Origin: Sphingobacterium sp. SRCM116780
GTDB lineage: Bacteria; Bacteroidota; Bacteroidia; Sphingobacteriales; Sphingobacteriaceae
Direction of reading: 5' to 3'
Assembly: GCF_021442025.1 (NCBI RefSeq)
Contig: NZ_CP090446.1
Coordinates: 2,604,001 to 2,668,000 of the forward strand
DNA length: 64,000 bases
Shown here piece by piece: positions 31,160-41,007 of this stretch. Both the position numbers and the translations under genes were made by a program. Position 1 is the first letter of the stretch, and each line of letters starts with the position of its first letter. Below the pieces are notes generated by a model. The model was not told the origin of the DNA. It saw nothing but the letters and a program-made list of their open reading frames with translations, and did not search any database.

Positions 31160-32068
31160 TTAGAATCGTTCTTTTGTCAACTCCATATTGACCATTGCAC
31201 CTGTTAGATTTCCACTACTCACGGCACTCGCGACAGAGCGCATCATAATGACACTATCCCCACAAGCATAGATACCTGGAATGGTTGTTTTTTGAAAACC
31301 ATCCACCTTAATATGTCCTTGTTCAGTTAGTTCGCACCCCAAAGCAGCAGGAATATCCGAATGCTGCACAAATGGAATCACCGCATAGACCGCATCGAAA
31401 TTTTGTCTAGCGCCATCCTCGAAGATCACTTCTTGGACATGACCCGCTTCATGCACGATTTCTGCTATTTTAGTCGTTATTACTTCAATACCATTTTTTT
31501 TCAATTTCAAAAATTGTTCTTCCTGAAAATCAGCTTTTCCAGTTGTCAAAATGCACAGGCTATCCGTCAGATTATGAACTAAAGAAGCTAGGTGCATAGC
31601 CCTATCCCCATTGGCGATTAGTCCTGTTTTTTGATGTCGGAATTCATATCCATGACAATAAGGACAATGAATAACGGATATCCCCCAACAGGCAGAAAAC
31701 CCCTTTATATCAGGCATAATGTCCCGAATCCCTGTTGCAAAAATCAATTTTTTAGCAGTAAAATTTGCTCCTGCTTTCGTTTGGAGTGCAAAACTCTCCT
31801 GTACAATTTCTCCAACTATAACAAAGTCATCACAAAACTCCACTGTTTTATATTGAGCGACCTGTTGTTTAGCTAAGGTTGCAATCTCGAATGGTGTTTT
31901 TCCATCCTGTGTCAAGAAATTATGGGAATGAGGAGTTTGCCAATTACAGGGCATTCCACTATCGATGATCAACACATTTCTTAAGGAACGTCCTAATGTC
32001 ATTGCTGCTGAAAGTCCAGCATAGCTTCCTCCAATAACAATTGCATCATAAATTTTAGCTTTTCTCAT
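31160..32068 (-). CDS. Thioredoxin-reductase-like NAD(P)/FAD oxidoreductase
   Basis: 302 residues. N-terminal FAD motif AIVIGGSYAGLSAAMTLGR (GxSxAG variant), redox-active CPYCHGYE, C-terminal FAD motif GIYACGDS. The CxxC lies in the NADPH domain in the position used by bacterial thioredoxin reductases, but HGYE after it is typical of the small 'TrxB-like' oxidoreductases. Substrate not predictable; no thioredoxin gene is adjacent. Its leader contains ATTGCAACA repeated 12 bp apart. Confidence 0.9.
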   Translation of the reverse strand: MRKAKIYDAIVIGGSYAGLSAAMTLGRSLRNVLIIDSGMPCNWQTPHSHNFLTQDGKTPFEIATLAKQQVAQYKTVEFCDDFVIVGEIVQESFALQTKAGANFTAKKLIFATGIRDIMPDIKGFSACWGISVIHCPYCHGYEFRHQKTGLIANGDRAMHLASLVHNLTDSLCILTTGKADFQEEQFLKLKKNGIEVITTKIAEIVHEAGHVQEVIFEDGARQNFDAVYAVIPFVQHSDIPAALGCELTEQGHIKVDGFQKTTIPGIYACGDSVIMMRSVASAVSSGNLTGAMVNMELTKERF

Positions 32069-32405
32069 CCTACATCTATTGTTAACAGATCATGTAAACA
32101 ACTACAGATCTTATTTTGATAAAGATAATGATAATCTCATTTATTGCAACAATATTGCAACAACTCTCATTTCCTTATCTGATTCTTTACTGTTTTATGA
32201 CTCGTGACAGTTGTTCTTCTTAAAATCTGCAATACATTATCGAAATCCTATACCATATTTTAGCTGAATGCGTTTTTTTTATCCAAGCTTAATCCGCTGA
32301 TTTAAACATTTGAGAGCAGGATCAGCAGCTAGATATCTTATCGCTCATCGATTGCTTAAACTTATACAAAAAGAGAGCCTCTAAATATCGTAGCCATTCA
32401 TGAGA
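32069..32405. other. Non-coding stretch between oxidoreductase and DUF6268 genes
   Basis: Contains two ATTGCAACA copies near 32145-32165 upstream of the oxidoreductase gene, a possible operator. No gene or clear terminator. Confidence 0.4.
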
Positions 32406-33395
32406 TTATCTCCTTTTTTTGGCAAAAGGATTAAAAGACAAACCTGCATTAAAATATAAAGAGGGATTTGGAGAAGCCTCAAAAATATAATCTTCTTGTT
32501 TTTCATTTTTCTCAAATATGCGTGCTCTTGGAATTGTTTTCATCCCTGTCTTAAAAGACACAATAAAAGACCCTCCTAAATTATGCTCATAGATAAGTCC
32601 TGAGTTGATCTCCATCTGATTAAAGGAATATACGTGATCTGATCCAGCGAAGTTATGGAGATAAAAAAACGTACTCGTAATATCTGCTCCTAATGAAAGT
32701 CGACTATTAGGAAAGATTGTCTTACGAACATAGGCACTTCTTGGCAATACCATGTCGAGCATCCATCCATTAGCGTATTGTTCTTTATAGATAAACGTTG
32801 GCAGAACAGGTACTATTGCAGCAGGATCCAACAGAGCTACCAGTCCGATGGACATCTGCACTTTTTTTGTAGCTTTCAATACAAGCGTTCCTGTCACGAT
32901 ACCTTTTGCACGTTCGATCCCCTTTTCACTTCCATCCACCATCACACGACCAGAGTAGATGATCATCTTTCCAAACAGCTTGGAATAATAGGTGAAATTC
33001 AGCGATTCATGATGATAGTGAAAATAATCAGCTTCATGTTTTATTTGTTCTGGAAAAAGATCTGAGTTTTGAGATGCTATAGAAATAAAGCGATAACCTA
33101 CGTTTGCACCCAAAGTCCACTTACTCTTTTTCACCAAATTGATATTGATGCTGCCACTCACTTGATGTAAGGCTGTCACTTCTCCTTTCGGTAAATCATT
33201 TCCAAGGTATTTCGACGAAAACTTGTAACTACCCGTAGACTGATATTCTAAGTTCATGACACGTGTTGCAGGAAATTTGTCCGCAACTACCGCCATTACT
33301 TTTTGTGGGATGCTATCCTGATTTTGAGCGTAGGTATCAAATTTCAATACAACAATACCACATATTAGCACAATTTTTTTTAACATTTCAATCAT
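32406..33395 (-). CDS. DUF6268-type outer-membrane beta-barrel protein
   Basis: 329 residues. Signal peptide ending around YAQ (residue ~24), then a long all-beta protein with aromatic-ended strands (SKWTLGANVGYRFISIAS, ESLNFTYYSKLFGKMIIYSG, GLVALLDPAAIVPVLPTFIY) and a C-terminus NAGLSFNPFAKKR. The pattern matches the DUF6268 family of predicted outer-membrane barrels. Its promoter carries the same 21-bp direct-repeat operator as the divergent lytSR operon, so it is probably a direct target of that system. Confidence 0.8.
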   Translation of the reverse strand: MIEMLKKIVLICGIVVLKFDTYAQNQDSIPQKVMAVVADKFPATRVMNLEYQSTGSYKFSSKYLGNDLPKGEVTALHQVSGSININLVKKSKWTLGANVGYRFISIASQNSDLFPEQIKHEADYFHYHHESLNFTYYSKLFGKMIIYSGRVMVDGSEKGIERAKGIVTGTLVLKATKKVQMSIGLVALLDPAAIVPVLPTFIYKEQYANGWMLDMVLPRSAYVRKTIFPNSRLSLGADITSTFFYLHNFAGSDHVYSFNQMEINSGLIYEHNLGGSFIVSFKTGMKTIPRARIFEKNEKQEDYIFEASPNPSLYFNAGLSFNPFAKKRR

Positions 33396-33477
33396 CTATT
33401 TGAACTTAAAACTTAACTGCAAACCACAGTAGGCTGATTTCCATCAGTTGTAGACGAAACCTATGCAGTAAACTTTA

Positions 33478-33543
33478 CAAGGATAATTCAAACGAAGACA
33501 CGAAAAATTGTTTTTATACCAAGTGGTTATATTACTATACGAA
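33478..33543 (-). promoter_or_regulatory. LytTR-type operator and promoter of the DUF6268 gene
   Basis: Minus strand: TTCGTAT (33537-33543) and TTGGTAT (33516-33522) are direct repeats 21 bp apart; exactly 30 bp downstream is TATCCTTG (33478-33485), one mismatch from TAnnTTTG. Confidence 0.75.
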
Positions 33544-33594
33544 AGCCCCTTTTACAGGTGAGTATATGAAGCTTCTTTATACTTATTTCGTATT

Positions 33595-33660
33595 TTGGTA
33601 TAAAAAAAGACGACATTCGTATAAAAGAAAAAAAACTTGCAGCAAAAAAAATTATTTTTG
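33595..33660 (+). promoter_or_regulatory. LytTR-type operator and promoter of the lytSR operon
   Basis: Plus strand: TTGGTAT (33595-33601) and TTCGTAT (33616-33622), 21 bp apart, then exactly 30 bp to the -7 box TATTTTTG (33653-33660). An extra TTCGTAT overlaps upstream at 33587-33593. Implies autoregulation. Confidence 0.8.
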
Positions 33661-33691
33661 TTGACATACAGCGTAGTAACAGATATGACTT

Positions 33692-34753
33692 ATGCAAGAT
33701 TTTAACAATCGGCTGATCTTAAGATATTTAACAGAAAAGAAATTCAGGCTTTTGCGGCATGTTGTGTTTCTAATCGGACTTTTTCTTCTTTTTACCAATT
33801 CCACGGTCAATATACAATTTTCATACCCCTACAAAACATATTTTTCCTTAGCTATGTGGATTGTTTTCGTTGGTATGTTTTATATCAATATGTATGTCTT
33901 ACTTCCTCGTTTCTTTTTCAAAGGAAAGTATGAAATCTATATTTTACTTTTGATCCTGTTGGTAACTTCCTGTTTATTTGTCGTGGTGCAAATGGTCAAT
34001 TATATCTATACGGTCCAAACCCCAACTATTGAAACACAACGTTATCATATCATGAACTTTGTTAACGGTATATTTGTTTGTATCTCCATCATATTGACCA
34101 CCACTACATTAAAACTTTTTAATCGTTGGATACAGGATAACAAAAGGATTTCTGAATTAAAAAATCTAGCATTGAAGACCGAACTGGCATCTTTAAAGAA
34201 CCAGATTCAACCGCATTTCCTATTCAATATGTTGAACAATGTCAAAGCGTTGATTCGGAAAGACTCCGAAATGGCCACGGAAGTTATTATGAAACTATCC
34301 GATTTTTTGCGGTATCAATTGTACGAAAATAACGGTGACAAAACGCTATTAATATCCGAAATAAACTTTATTTCCAATTTTTTAAAGCTTGAAGAGATTC
34401 GTAGAGATCACCTGATCACAACCCTGCAATATGATCCTGAAATAGCTAAAAAAAATATATTTCTTCCTCCCCATCTATTTACAGCTTTTGTCGAAAATGC
34501 AATCAAACACAGTTTAAGTGCAACCGAAGAGCCGACCTTTATCCATATCAGCTTTACGACGACAGAACGTCAACTGTCTTTTGAATGCAAAAACTCCACG
34601 AACCCAAGTCTTCAGTTTCCCAAAAGTCAATATGGAGGATTGGGGTTGACTAATGCCAAACGAAGATTAGAATTACTATACCAAAACGAGTATCATTTGG
34701 ATATTGCAGCGAGTGATACCGATTACATCGTGAAATTAACCATTCCCATATGA
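33692..34753 (+). CDS. LytS-type sensor histidine kinase
   Basis: 353 residues. Four membrane helices (~20-150), short coiled coil, then the LytS/YehU-type kinase core: phospho-acceptor His in QIQPHFLFNMLNNVKALI, ATPase N-box TAFVENAIKHSL and G-box YGGLGLTNAKRRLELLY. The sensor part is membrane-embedded with almost no periplasmic domain. Overlaps the response regulator start by 4 bp. Confidence 0.93.
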   Translation: MQDFNNRLILRYLTEKKFRLLRHVVFLIGLFLLFTNSTVNIQFSYPYKTYFSLAMWIVFVGMFYINMYVLLPRFFFKGKYEIYILLLILLVTSCLFVVVQMVNYIYTVQTPTIETQRYHIMNFVNGIFVCISIILTTTTLKLFNRWIQDNKRISELKNLALKTELASLKNQIQPHFLFNMLNNVKALIRKDSEMATEVIMKLSDFLRYQLYENNGDKTLLISEINFISNFLKLEEIRRDHLITTLQYDPEIAKKNIFLPPHLFTAFVENAIKHSLSATEEPTFIHISFTTTERQLSFECKNSTNPSLQFPKSQYGGLGLTNAKRRLELLYQNEYHLDIAASDTDYIVKLTIPI

Positions 34754-35463
34754 AGTGTATGATCGTTGATGACGAACCTCTAGCGAGAGAGGAAATGCGT
34801 AATCTGCTTAAAGAAATCTCTTCACTCGAAATCGTCGGAGAGTTTTCCAATGCTATTTCAGCATTAGATTTTATAAAAACCAACCCAGTAGATCTTCTTT
34901 TCCTGGATATCATGATGCCAGCTGTTAATGGTTTGGATTTTGCACAATCGCTACCTGATGACAAGTTGGTGATTCTAACAACTGCTTATACACAATATGC
35001 ACTGAGGGGTTATGAAGTGGACGCGATTGATTATCTGCTCAAACCCATCAAAAAAGATCGATTGATAAAAGCAATCGATAAAGCGATTACATACAAAAAA
35101 TTGCTGTCCCTAAAAGACAATAAAAATACATTTGAAACCAGCAATGAAGATGCATTGTTTATAAAATCTGAAAGGAAATATTATAAAATCGCATTCAAGG
35201 ATATTAAATTTATTGAAGCGTTAAAAGACTACGTAGTGATCTATACACCTACCAATAAGTTGATTACGGCCATGAACCTAAAAACTATACATCAAAAACT
35301 GCTTTCCGATGTATTTATTCGAGTGAGCAAATCCTATTTGATCAACATTTCATTTATTGATTCCTTTGACAACCATACGATTTATATAGATGAGTTTGAA
35401 ATCCCCATTGGTGAAGTATACCGAGATTCCTTCTTTCAAAAATATACAGCAGGACACTTATAG
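34750..35463 (+). CDS. LytTR-type response regulator
   Basis: 237 residues. Receiver 1-120 (MIVDDEPLAREEM, phospho-acceptor Asp in LLFLDIMMP, Lys in YLLKPIKKDRL) and a C-terminal LytTR DNA-binding domain (~135-237: DALFIKSERKYYKIAFKDIK, FIEALKDYVVIYT, FIRVSKSYLINI). LytTR domains bind two ~9-bp direct repeats with a 12-13 bp gap. Such repeats, 21 bp apart, stand in front of this operon, the DUF6268 gene and the 78-residue gene, so these are its likely targets. Confidence 0.94.
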   Translation: MKCMIVDDEPLAREEMRNLLKEISSLEIVGEFSNAISALDFIKTNPVDLLFLDIMMPAVNGLDFAQSLPDDKLVILTTAYTQYALRGYEVDAIDYLLKPIKKDRLIKAIDKAITYKKLLSLKDNKNTFETSNEDALFIKSERKYYKIAFKDIKFIEALKDYVVIYTPTNKLITAMNLKTIHQKLLSDVFIRVSKSYLINISFIDSFDNHTIYIDEFEIPIGEVYRDSFFQKYTAGHL

Positions 35464-35479
35464 CATCCGTTATGAAAAA

Positions 35480-35716
35480 TTAGGCGACTACAAAACGGTC
35501 TAAAAAATCAACTTTGATATCATGCTTTTGCAACAAGTTAATTAACAAGTCTACCGAACATCCCTCTGTTTCAACTCGAAATATAGCATCTTCATCGTCC
35601 AGATCCACAGTGGCAGATTGTACTTCGGGCATATGAATCTTCAAGATTTGCATCAAAAACATTTTCTTCCCTATTGTTTTTACGGAACTTTTAAAAATCA
35701 ATACCTGCTTAATCAT
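35480..35716 (-). CDS. 78-residue protein, HMA/ACT-like fold possible
   Basis: 78 residues, cytoplasmic: QVLIFKSSVKTIGKKMFLMQ, a helix, TVDLDDEDAIFRVE, CSVDLLINLLQKHDI, KVDFLD. The order strand-helix-strand-strand-helix-strand resembles small heavy-metal-associated (HMA) proteins, but the CxxC metal site is absent. Convergent with lytR (stops 16 bp apart). A LytTR-type operator with a perfect -7 box lies upstream, so it appears to belong to the same regulon. Function unknown. Confidence 0.75.
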   Translation of the reverse strand: MIKQVLIFKSSVKTIGKKMFLMQILKIHMPEVQSATVDLDDEDAIFRVETEGCSVDLLINLLQKHDIKVDFLDRFVVA

Positions 35717-35783
35717 TATTTCTTCGTTTTAAAATTTAACCAATTAGCACCGCTAATTATCATAGCCAAAAACAGCTGTTAAA

Positions 35784-35849
35784 CAAATTTAAACTTTCAG
35801 CAACTAACAGTTTCATCTATTATACGAAACCATGTAGTTTTTATACAAA
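35784..35849 (-). promoter_or_regulatory. LytTR-type operator and promoter of the 78-residue gene
   Basis: Minus strand: TTTGTAT (35843-35849) and TTCGTAT (35822-35828), 21 bp apart; exactly 30 bp further is the -7 box TAAATTTG (35784-35791), a perfect match. Confidence 0.8.
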
Positions 35850-36189
35850 AAACCAAAGAAGTCCCACGAAATCGATCTAGGTACCCAAAAACCAACATTA
35901 AACCTTTCGTAAAACAGTTTCCTGATATCGGGTTCGATTGGGCGCAAGTATTACAACAAATCGTCTCAAAGTACTGCTATATTTTCTCATGATGATTGTT
36001 CAACGTCAGAAAATTCTAAATTTAGAATAACCAACTAAACCAATTATATGTACAATCAACTGACTTACTATCTTTTGAGCTATGCTATTTTTGAGTACAA
36101 AATCAACTCCTATATCGGTTATTTAAGTTGATTGCTACTCATCATTCCATTTATAAAAAAACCAAACCCTTTAATAAACACACTAGCTT
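35850..36189. other. Upstream region of the SusC gene
   Basis: Holds a perfect palindrome ATTCTAAATTTAGAAT (36013-36028) and a -7-like box TATTTTTG (36086-36093) without a TTTG at -33. No gene. The palindrome could be an operator for the SusC/SusD operon. Confidence 0.5.
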
Positions 36190-39168
36190 ATGAAAGTTAA
36201 CATCAACACTTTTAAAGTGGCTACTAAATTATTGCTGTTCAGCACAAACCTTTATGCAGTTACCGCTCTTGCTTCGTCATCGACACATCATGTCAAAGAA
36301 GCACAGTCCGTACTTTCGGGTACAGTAACTGATCAGGATGGCGCTCCACTAGTCGGTGCTACGATATCGATCAAAGGAAGCAGTAATAGTACTTCGTCTG
36401 ATCAAAATGGGCGTTTTAAACTGGCCAATGTTCCAACAAACGCCACAGTGGTCGTCAGTATGATCGGGTATGTCTCCAAAGAAATCCGGTACACTGGCGA
36501 ATCTACATTAACCGTAAAAATGGAATCCAGCACGCAAGATCTGGAGGAAGCCGTTGTAGTCGGTTATGGTTCTATTAACAAAAAAGATATGACAAGTGCC
36601 GTATCTACCATTAAGCAAAAGGATATGATCGCTGGAGCCACATCTCCCCTGCTTGCCATTCAAGGTAAGGTCTCAGGGTTGAGTGTCATCTCTACCAATG
36701 GTACAGATCCTAATGCGGGTGTTTCGCTTCAACTGCGTGGCGTCAATTCGGTCAATGCCTCACAGGGTCCTTTGGTCGTTATTGATGGCGTACCTGGTGG
36801 TGATATCAATTCGGTTGTGAAAGAAGATATCGAATCCATAAACATACTAAAAGATGCATCCGCAGCGGCCATTTATGGCACAAGAGCTTCTGGTGGTGTT
36901 ATTTTAATTACGACCAAGCGACCTCAAATAGGTAAAGCCCAGGTCAATTTTACATCCGAATATTTTGTCGAGACCATACGCAAGCGACCTGAAGTACTTT
37001 CTGCCGAAAAATTTGTGGAATATGGTCTCGGTGAAGATTTAGGCCATCGCACCGATTGGTATGATGAAGTCACCAATAACAATCCTTTCAGTCATAGACA
37101 GGTGGTGAACATCAATGGTGGTTCTGAAAACGCCAATGTCTATGCCACCTTTACAAAAAGAGATGCCACAGGTATGGCTATTACTTCCAAAAGAAATGAA
37201 ATTGGAGGTCGTATCAATACCTCTTTCAAGTTCTTTGACGGATTTGCCGAATTAAACAGCAATGTGAGCTATAATGAGGCGAAAGCATACGGTGCAAATG
37301 GCGACATTTTCAATAATAACGACATCTTCAATATGGCTATGGTGTTGAATCCTACCGAGACGCCGTATAATGCCGCAGATGTGAGTGGATACAATGTATT
37401 AGTAGGTGGATACGAATATTGGAATCCCGTTGCTGAAGCAAGACTCCGATCAGATGAAAAGCAGTACAAATATTTGTTAGCCAATAGTACATTAAAACTC
37501 AATCTAACGGAACATTTAACAACCAGCGCTACTATAGGCATAAAAAATAATACCGAGCATGGAAATTACTATCGGTCGGCACAACATCGGATATCGAGAC
37601 AGGATGGTGTAGACGGATATGCACAACAATATTATAACAAGTCCAATGATCGCATATTTGAATGGACAGTAAATTATAACAATCGATGGGATAACCATAC
37701 AATTAATGCTGTTGCTGGGTATAGCTACCAAGATTTCAATGGTCAGGGATTTTCAGCGAGCAACTCAGACTTCCCCGTAGATGGTATTCGGGAGAACGAT
37801 ATGGGAACTGGAAGTTATCTGGTGGAAGGTAGAGCGGGTATAGGTTCGTGGAAAAATCCTTGGGTTAAACTAGCTGCTTTCTTTGGACGTGTCAATTACT
37901 CCTATTTAGATCGCTATATTGTGACCGCAACCGCACGTTATGAAGGTTCAAGTAAGTTTGCTCCCGAAAATAGATGGGGTTTTTTCCCAGGGATCTCTGC
38001 CGCTTGGCGCGTATCCCAAGAATCCTTCTTAAAAGATGTCAGCTTTGTTAACGATCTGAAGTTAAGAGGGGGGTATGGAGAAACTGGAAACGAAGGTTTC
38101 GATGCCAAAGTTGCATCCCGTATGTACAGCGCAGACACTTGGTTTTTGCAAGATGGCAATTGGTTCAGAACTTATGGGGTAATGCATAACCAAAATCCAG
38201 ACATCAAATGGGAAGTAAAAAAGGAATACAATCTAGGTCTAGATTTTTCTATTCTCTCAAATCGATTGAGTGGACGATTTGATGTTTATAAACGAAAAAT
38301 CGATGATCTTATTTATGACATCAGCGTATCACAACCTCCAGCAATTCATGATAAAACAACGATGAACGTCGGCAGTATGCAGAATACAGGCTACGAGTTT
38401 GAATTAAATTTCAAGGCAGTTGATAAGGAGAATTTCACTTATACAACAGGAATTGTCGCTTCGCATAACAACAGTAGACTCAATTCACTTTGGGGCAGTC
38501 AAACATTCTCCGATCGAAAAGGATTTCCAGCACCAGGTTCACCAGGTTCAGCAGTACGGCTTTACCCAGGAGAAGATATTGGACGTTTTTTCATATGGAA
38601 ATTTGCAGGATTTACAGACGATGGGTATTGGAAGCTTTATGATCAGGATGGAAATGCTTTTGATGTCAGAGATCGTAGCAAAACCGTTGGAGACAAAGCT
38701 TTTGTTGGAAATGCGATCCCAAAACTTCAGTTATCTTGGAATAATCAATTTACTTATAAAAACTGGGACGCAAGTATTTATATGCGAAGCTGGATTGGAC
38801 ATGATGTTTTCAACATGATCAACATGTATTACAGTTTACCGAATGTAAAAGGACAGAACGTACTGGAGGAAGCCTTTGAGAAACACAAAGACATCAAAGG
38901 AGAAAAAGAGTTGAGTGATTATTGGTTAGAAAAAGGAACATTCCTCAAAGTTGATGCTTTCAATATTGGTTATGCTTTTAAGCAAAATTGGATCAAACCG
39001 CTTAAATCGTTACGTGTATATGCGACAGCAAGAGACTTGTTTGTGTTCACCAAGTATACTGGTTTGGATCCTGAAGTCAATATCAATGGGCTTGAACCCG
39101 GATTTGAAGAAAGAAATGTCTATCCTAAGACCAGAACATTTATGATGGGACTTCAAGTAAACTTTTAA
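36190..39168 (+). CDS. SusC-like TonB-dependent outer-membrane transporter
   Basis: 992 residues. N-terminal signal (~1-28), carboxypeptidase-regulatory-like domain (VLSGTVTDQDGAPLVGATIS, residues ~40-115), TonB-box/plug entry (LEEAVVVGYGSINKKDMTSA), plug domain with LRGVNSVNASQGPLVVIDG and YGTRASGGVILITTK, and a long beta-barrel ending TFMMGLQVNF. Imports glycans or other bulky nutrients with energy from TonB. Paired with a SusD lipoprotein 11 bp downstream. No ECF sigma/anti-sigma pair or glycoside hydrolase is nearby, so the substrate cannot be inferred; the neighbouring LytSR system has no site in front of it. Confidence 0.96.
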   Translation: MKVNINTFKVATKLLLFSTNLYAVTALASSSTHHVKEAQSVLSGTVTDQDGAPLVGATISIKGSSNSTSSDQNGRFKLANVPTNATVVVSMIGYVSKEIRYTGESTLTVKMESSTQDLEEAVVVGYGSINKKDMTSAVSTIKQKDMIAGATSPLLAIQGKVSGLSVISTNGTDPNAGVSLQLRGVNSVNASQGPLVVIDGVPGGDINSVVKEDIESINILKDASAAAIYGTRASGGVILITTKRPQIGKAQVNFTSEYFVETIRKRPEVLSAEKFVEYGLGEDLGHRTDWYDEVTNNNPFSHRQVVNINGGSENANVYATFTKRDATGMAITSKRNEIGGRINTSFKFFDGFAELNSNVSYNEAKAYGANGDIFNNNDIFNMAMVLNPTETPYNAADVSGYNVLVGGYEYWNPVAEARLRSDEKQYKYLLANSTLKLNLTEHLTTSATIGIKNNTEHGNYYRSAQHRISRQDGVDGYAQQYYNKSNDRIFEWTVNYNNRWDNHTINAVAGYSYQDFNGQGFSASNSDFPVDGIRENDMGTGSYLVEGRAGIGSWKNPWVKLAAFFGRVNYSYLDRYIVTATARYEGSSKFAPENRWGFFPGISAAWRVSQESFLKDVSFVNDLKLRGGYGETGNEGFDAKVASRMYSADTWFLQDGNWFRTYGVMHNQNPDIKWEVKKEYNLGLDFSILSNRLSGRFDVYKRKIDDLIYDISVSQPPAIHDKTTMNVGSMQNTGYEFELNFKAVDKENFTYTTGIVASHNNSRLNSLWGSQTFSDRKGFPAPGSPGSAVRLYPGEDIGRFFIWKFAGFTDDGYWKLYDQDGNAFDVRDRSKTVGDKAFVGNAIPKLQLSWNNQFTYKNWDASIYMRSWIGHDVFNMINMYYSLPNVKGQNVLEEAFEKHKDIKGEKELSDYWLEKGTFLKVDAFNIGYAFKQNWIKPLKSLRVYATARDLFVFTKYTGLDPEVNINGLEPGFEERNVYPKTRTFMMGLQVNF

Positions 39169-39179
39169 TTTCTAGCATT

Positions 39180-40862
39180 ATGAAAAAATACATTTCTATA
39201 TTGACCCTATCCATTGGATTATTATTTCAAGGTTGCACAAAACTGGATCAAGAATTTTACAGTTCGGTTACCCCTGAAACATTTTTTAAGAGTGAGAAAG
39301 ATATTAAAGCTGCACTTTTCAGACCATTTACACATGCGAAATGGTATCTTGGAGAGGATCGTTGGCGTTTGCAAGAATATACCGCGGATAATTTTGCCAT
39401 CACCACTAAAGGCAGACATTGGTATAACGGTGGTGAGAACGAACGTTACCATTATCACAGATGGACCGCTGATGATGGGTGGATTTGGGGTAGCTGGCGT
39501 GGTACACTAATGGGTGTCGCTTTAGCATTGGATGCCAAAAATGATCTCTCCAAATTGGATTATACAAAATTTGCTTTAACTCCTGAACGCCAGGCTGCAG
39601 ATCTTGCGCAGCTGGACGCACTTATCGCTTATTTCTACCTCAGAGGTCTGGACTACTTTGGTGGAATGCCTGTCTTCGAATCTCTGGATCAAGAATCTTT
39701 GCCCCGAAATACGGATCAAGAGCTTTTTGCACATATTGAAAAGCTACTAAAAGCGGCGATGAATAATCTTCCTGCCAAAAAAGCTGGAGACAAGGAAGAG
39801 GGAGCTATACGCAAAGCTGCAGCTGCAGCTATGTTGGCGCAATTATATTTTAACGCAGAGGCCTATATCGGAAAACCCATGTATGAAGAAAGTCGAAAAC
39901 TAGCGCAGTCAATCGTCAACAAAGAATATGGCGAATACCAAATTGATTCCCGCTGGAATGGTGTGCATGGCTTCAAAAATAATGAATCTCCAGAAATTGT
40001 CTGGTCGATGCCTTCTGAATTCAAAATGCTGGAATACAGTTGGTTCTATGCAGATTTTTATCATTATAATACCCGAAGTTATTTCGATCAGGATATGGGG
40101 GGAAATAATGGGGCACATTTAACTCCTTCTAGAAAACCTGATGGAACACTTTATAAGCCAGATTTCAAATTGGGTTCGCCCTTTGAAACATTTGATGATG
40201 GTGATTTCCGAAAAGCACCCTACAAGTATCTGGGAACCGACCAATACACGGGGATGTTTATTATTGGCCCACATTTATCGCCTACTGGTCAAGCCATTTT
40301 GGGTGGAGAGGAATATAAGGACTTGCCTTTAACTTTTGTCGATCAAGTGGGACGTTTTTCAGAAGTTGGACCTGGAAAAAAATACAGCTCCATTGCTCAG
40401 TTACCGTCTAAAATGTCCGAAGGAGAAGAAAACACAGGAATTCGTCTCGTGAAAGTTCCTATTCCTAATCTGGCGAATAACACGTTGCGATGGGGAGCAG
40501 ATATGCCTGTCATTCGGTTATCAGAAATCTATTATATGTTGGCTGAATGTGAATTCCGCATCGGAGACAAACAAAAGGCTGCAAATCTTTTTAATGAAGT
40601 AAGAAAAAGAAATTTCAAGGATAATATCGATCCAAATCCAGTAACAGTGGCCAATCTCGACAAATATCGGATATTGAATGAATGGAGTATTGAATTTATT
40701 GGTGAAGGAAGACGGAGAACTGATCTCATTCGATGGAAAGCATTTACCACGGAGAAATGGTGGGATCACACAGCTTCTAATTCAGCACATTTAAACCGCT
40801 TCCCTGTTCCTAACGAAGCGATTGCAGGTAATAATAAACTGGAACAAAATCCTGGATATTAA
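39180..40862 (+). CDS. SusD/RagB-family substrate-binding lipoprotein
   Basis: 560 residues. Lipobox LLFQGC (Cys 19), conserved start LDQEFYSSVTPETFF, helical core with RAALDALIAYFYLRGL-like TPR helices (LAQLDALIAYFYLRGLDYFG), YYMLAECEFRIGDKQKA, FNEVRKRNF, the ILNEWSIEFIGEGRRRTDLIRW block typical of the family, and the standard ending NPGY. Sits as a lid on the SusC barrel and captures the substrate. Translationally close to SusC; followed by a terminator. Confidence 0.96.
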   Translation: MKKYISILTLSIGLLFQGCTKLDQEFYSSVTPETFFKSEKDIKAALFRPFTHAKWYLGEDRWRLQEYTADNFAITTKGRHWYNGGENERYHYHRWTADDGWIWGSWRGTLMGVALALDAKNDLSKLDYTKFALTPERQAADLAQLDALIAYFYLRGLDYFGGMPVFESLDQESLPRNTDQELFAHIEKLLKAAMNNLPAKKAGDKEEGAIRKAAAAAMLAQLYFNAEAYIGKPMYEESRKLAQSIVNKEYGEYQIDSRWNGVHGFKNNESPEIVWSMPSEFKMLEYSWFYADFYHYNTRSYFDQDMGGNNGAHLTPSRKPDGTLYKPDFKLGSPFETFDDGDFRKAPYKYLGTDQYTGMFIIGPHLSPTGQAILGGEEYKDLPLTFVDQVGRFSEVGPGKKYSSIAQLPSKMSEGEENTGIRLVKVPIPNLANNTLRWGADMPVIRLSEIYYMLAECEFRIGDKQKAANLFNEVRKRNFKDNIDPNPVTVANLDKYRILNEWSIEFIGEGRRRTDLIRWKAFTTEKWWDHTASNSAHLNRFPVPNEAIAGNNKLEQNPGY

Positions 40863-40869
40863 ACCGATT

Positions 40870-40912
40870 AATCAGTCGTGTAACCCGTGCGGATTACGCG
40901 ACTGATTTTAAA
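40870..40912 (+). terminator. Terminator after the SusD gene
   Basis: Outer stem AATCAGTCG / CGACTGATT with an additional near-perfect inner stem GTAACC / GGATTAC, followed by TTTT. Confidence 0.75.
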
Positions 40913-41007
40913 ATTTATAAATAGGACAAAGTCATCTTATTTAAAAAAAAATTGGACACCAAAAGTATAAGACAGAGGGTTCAACTGGTAAACTAATAGG
41001 GAGCTGG

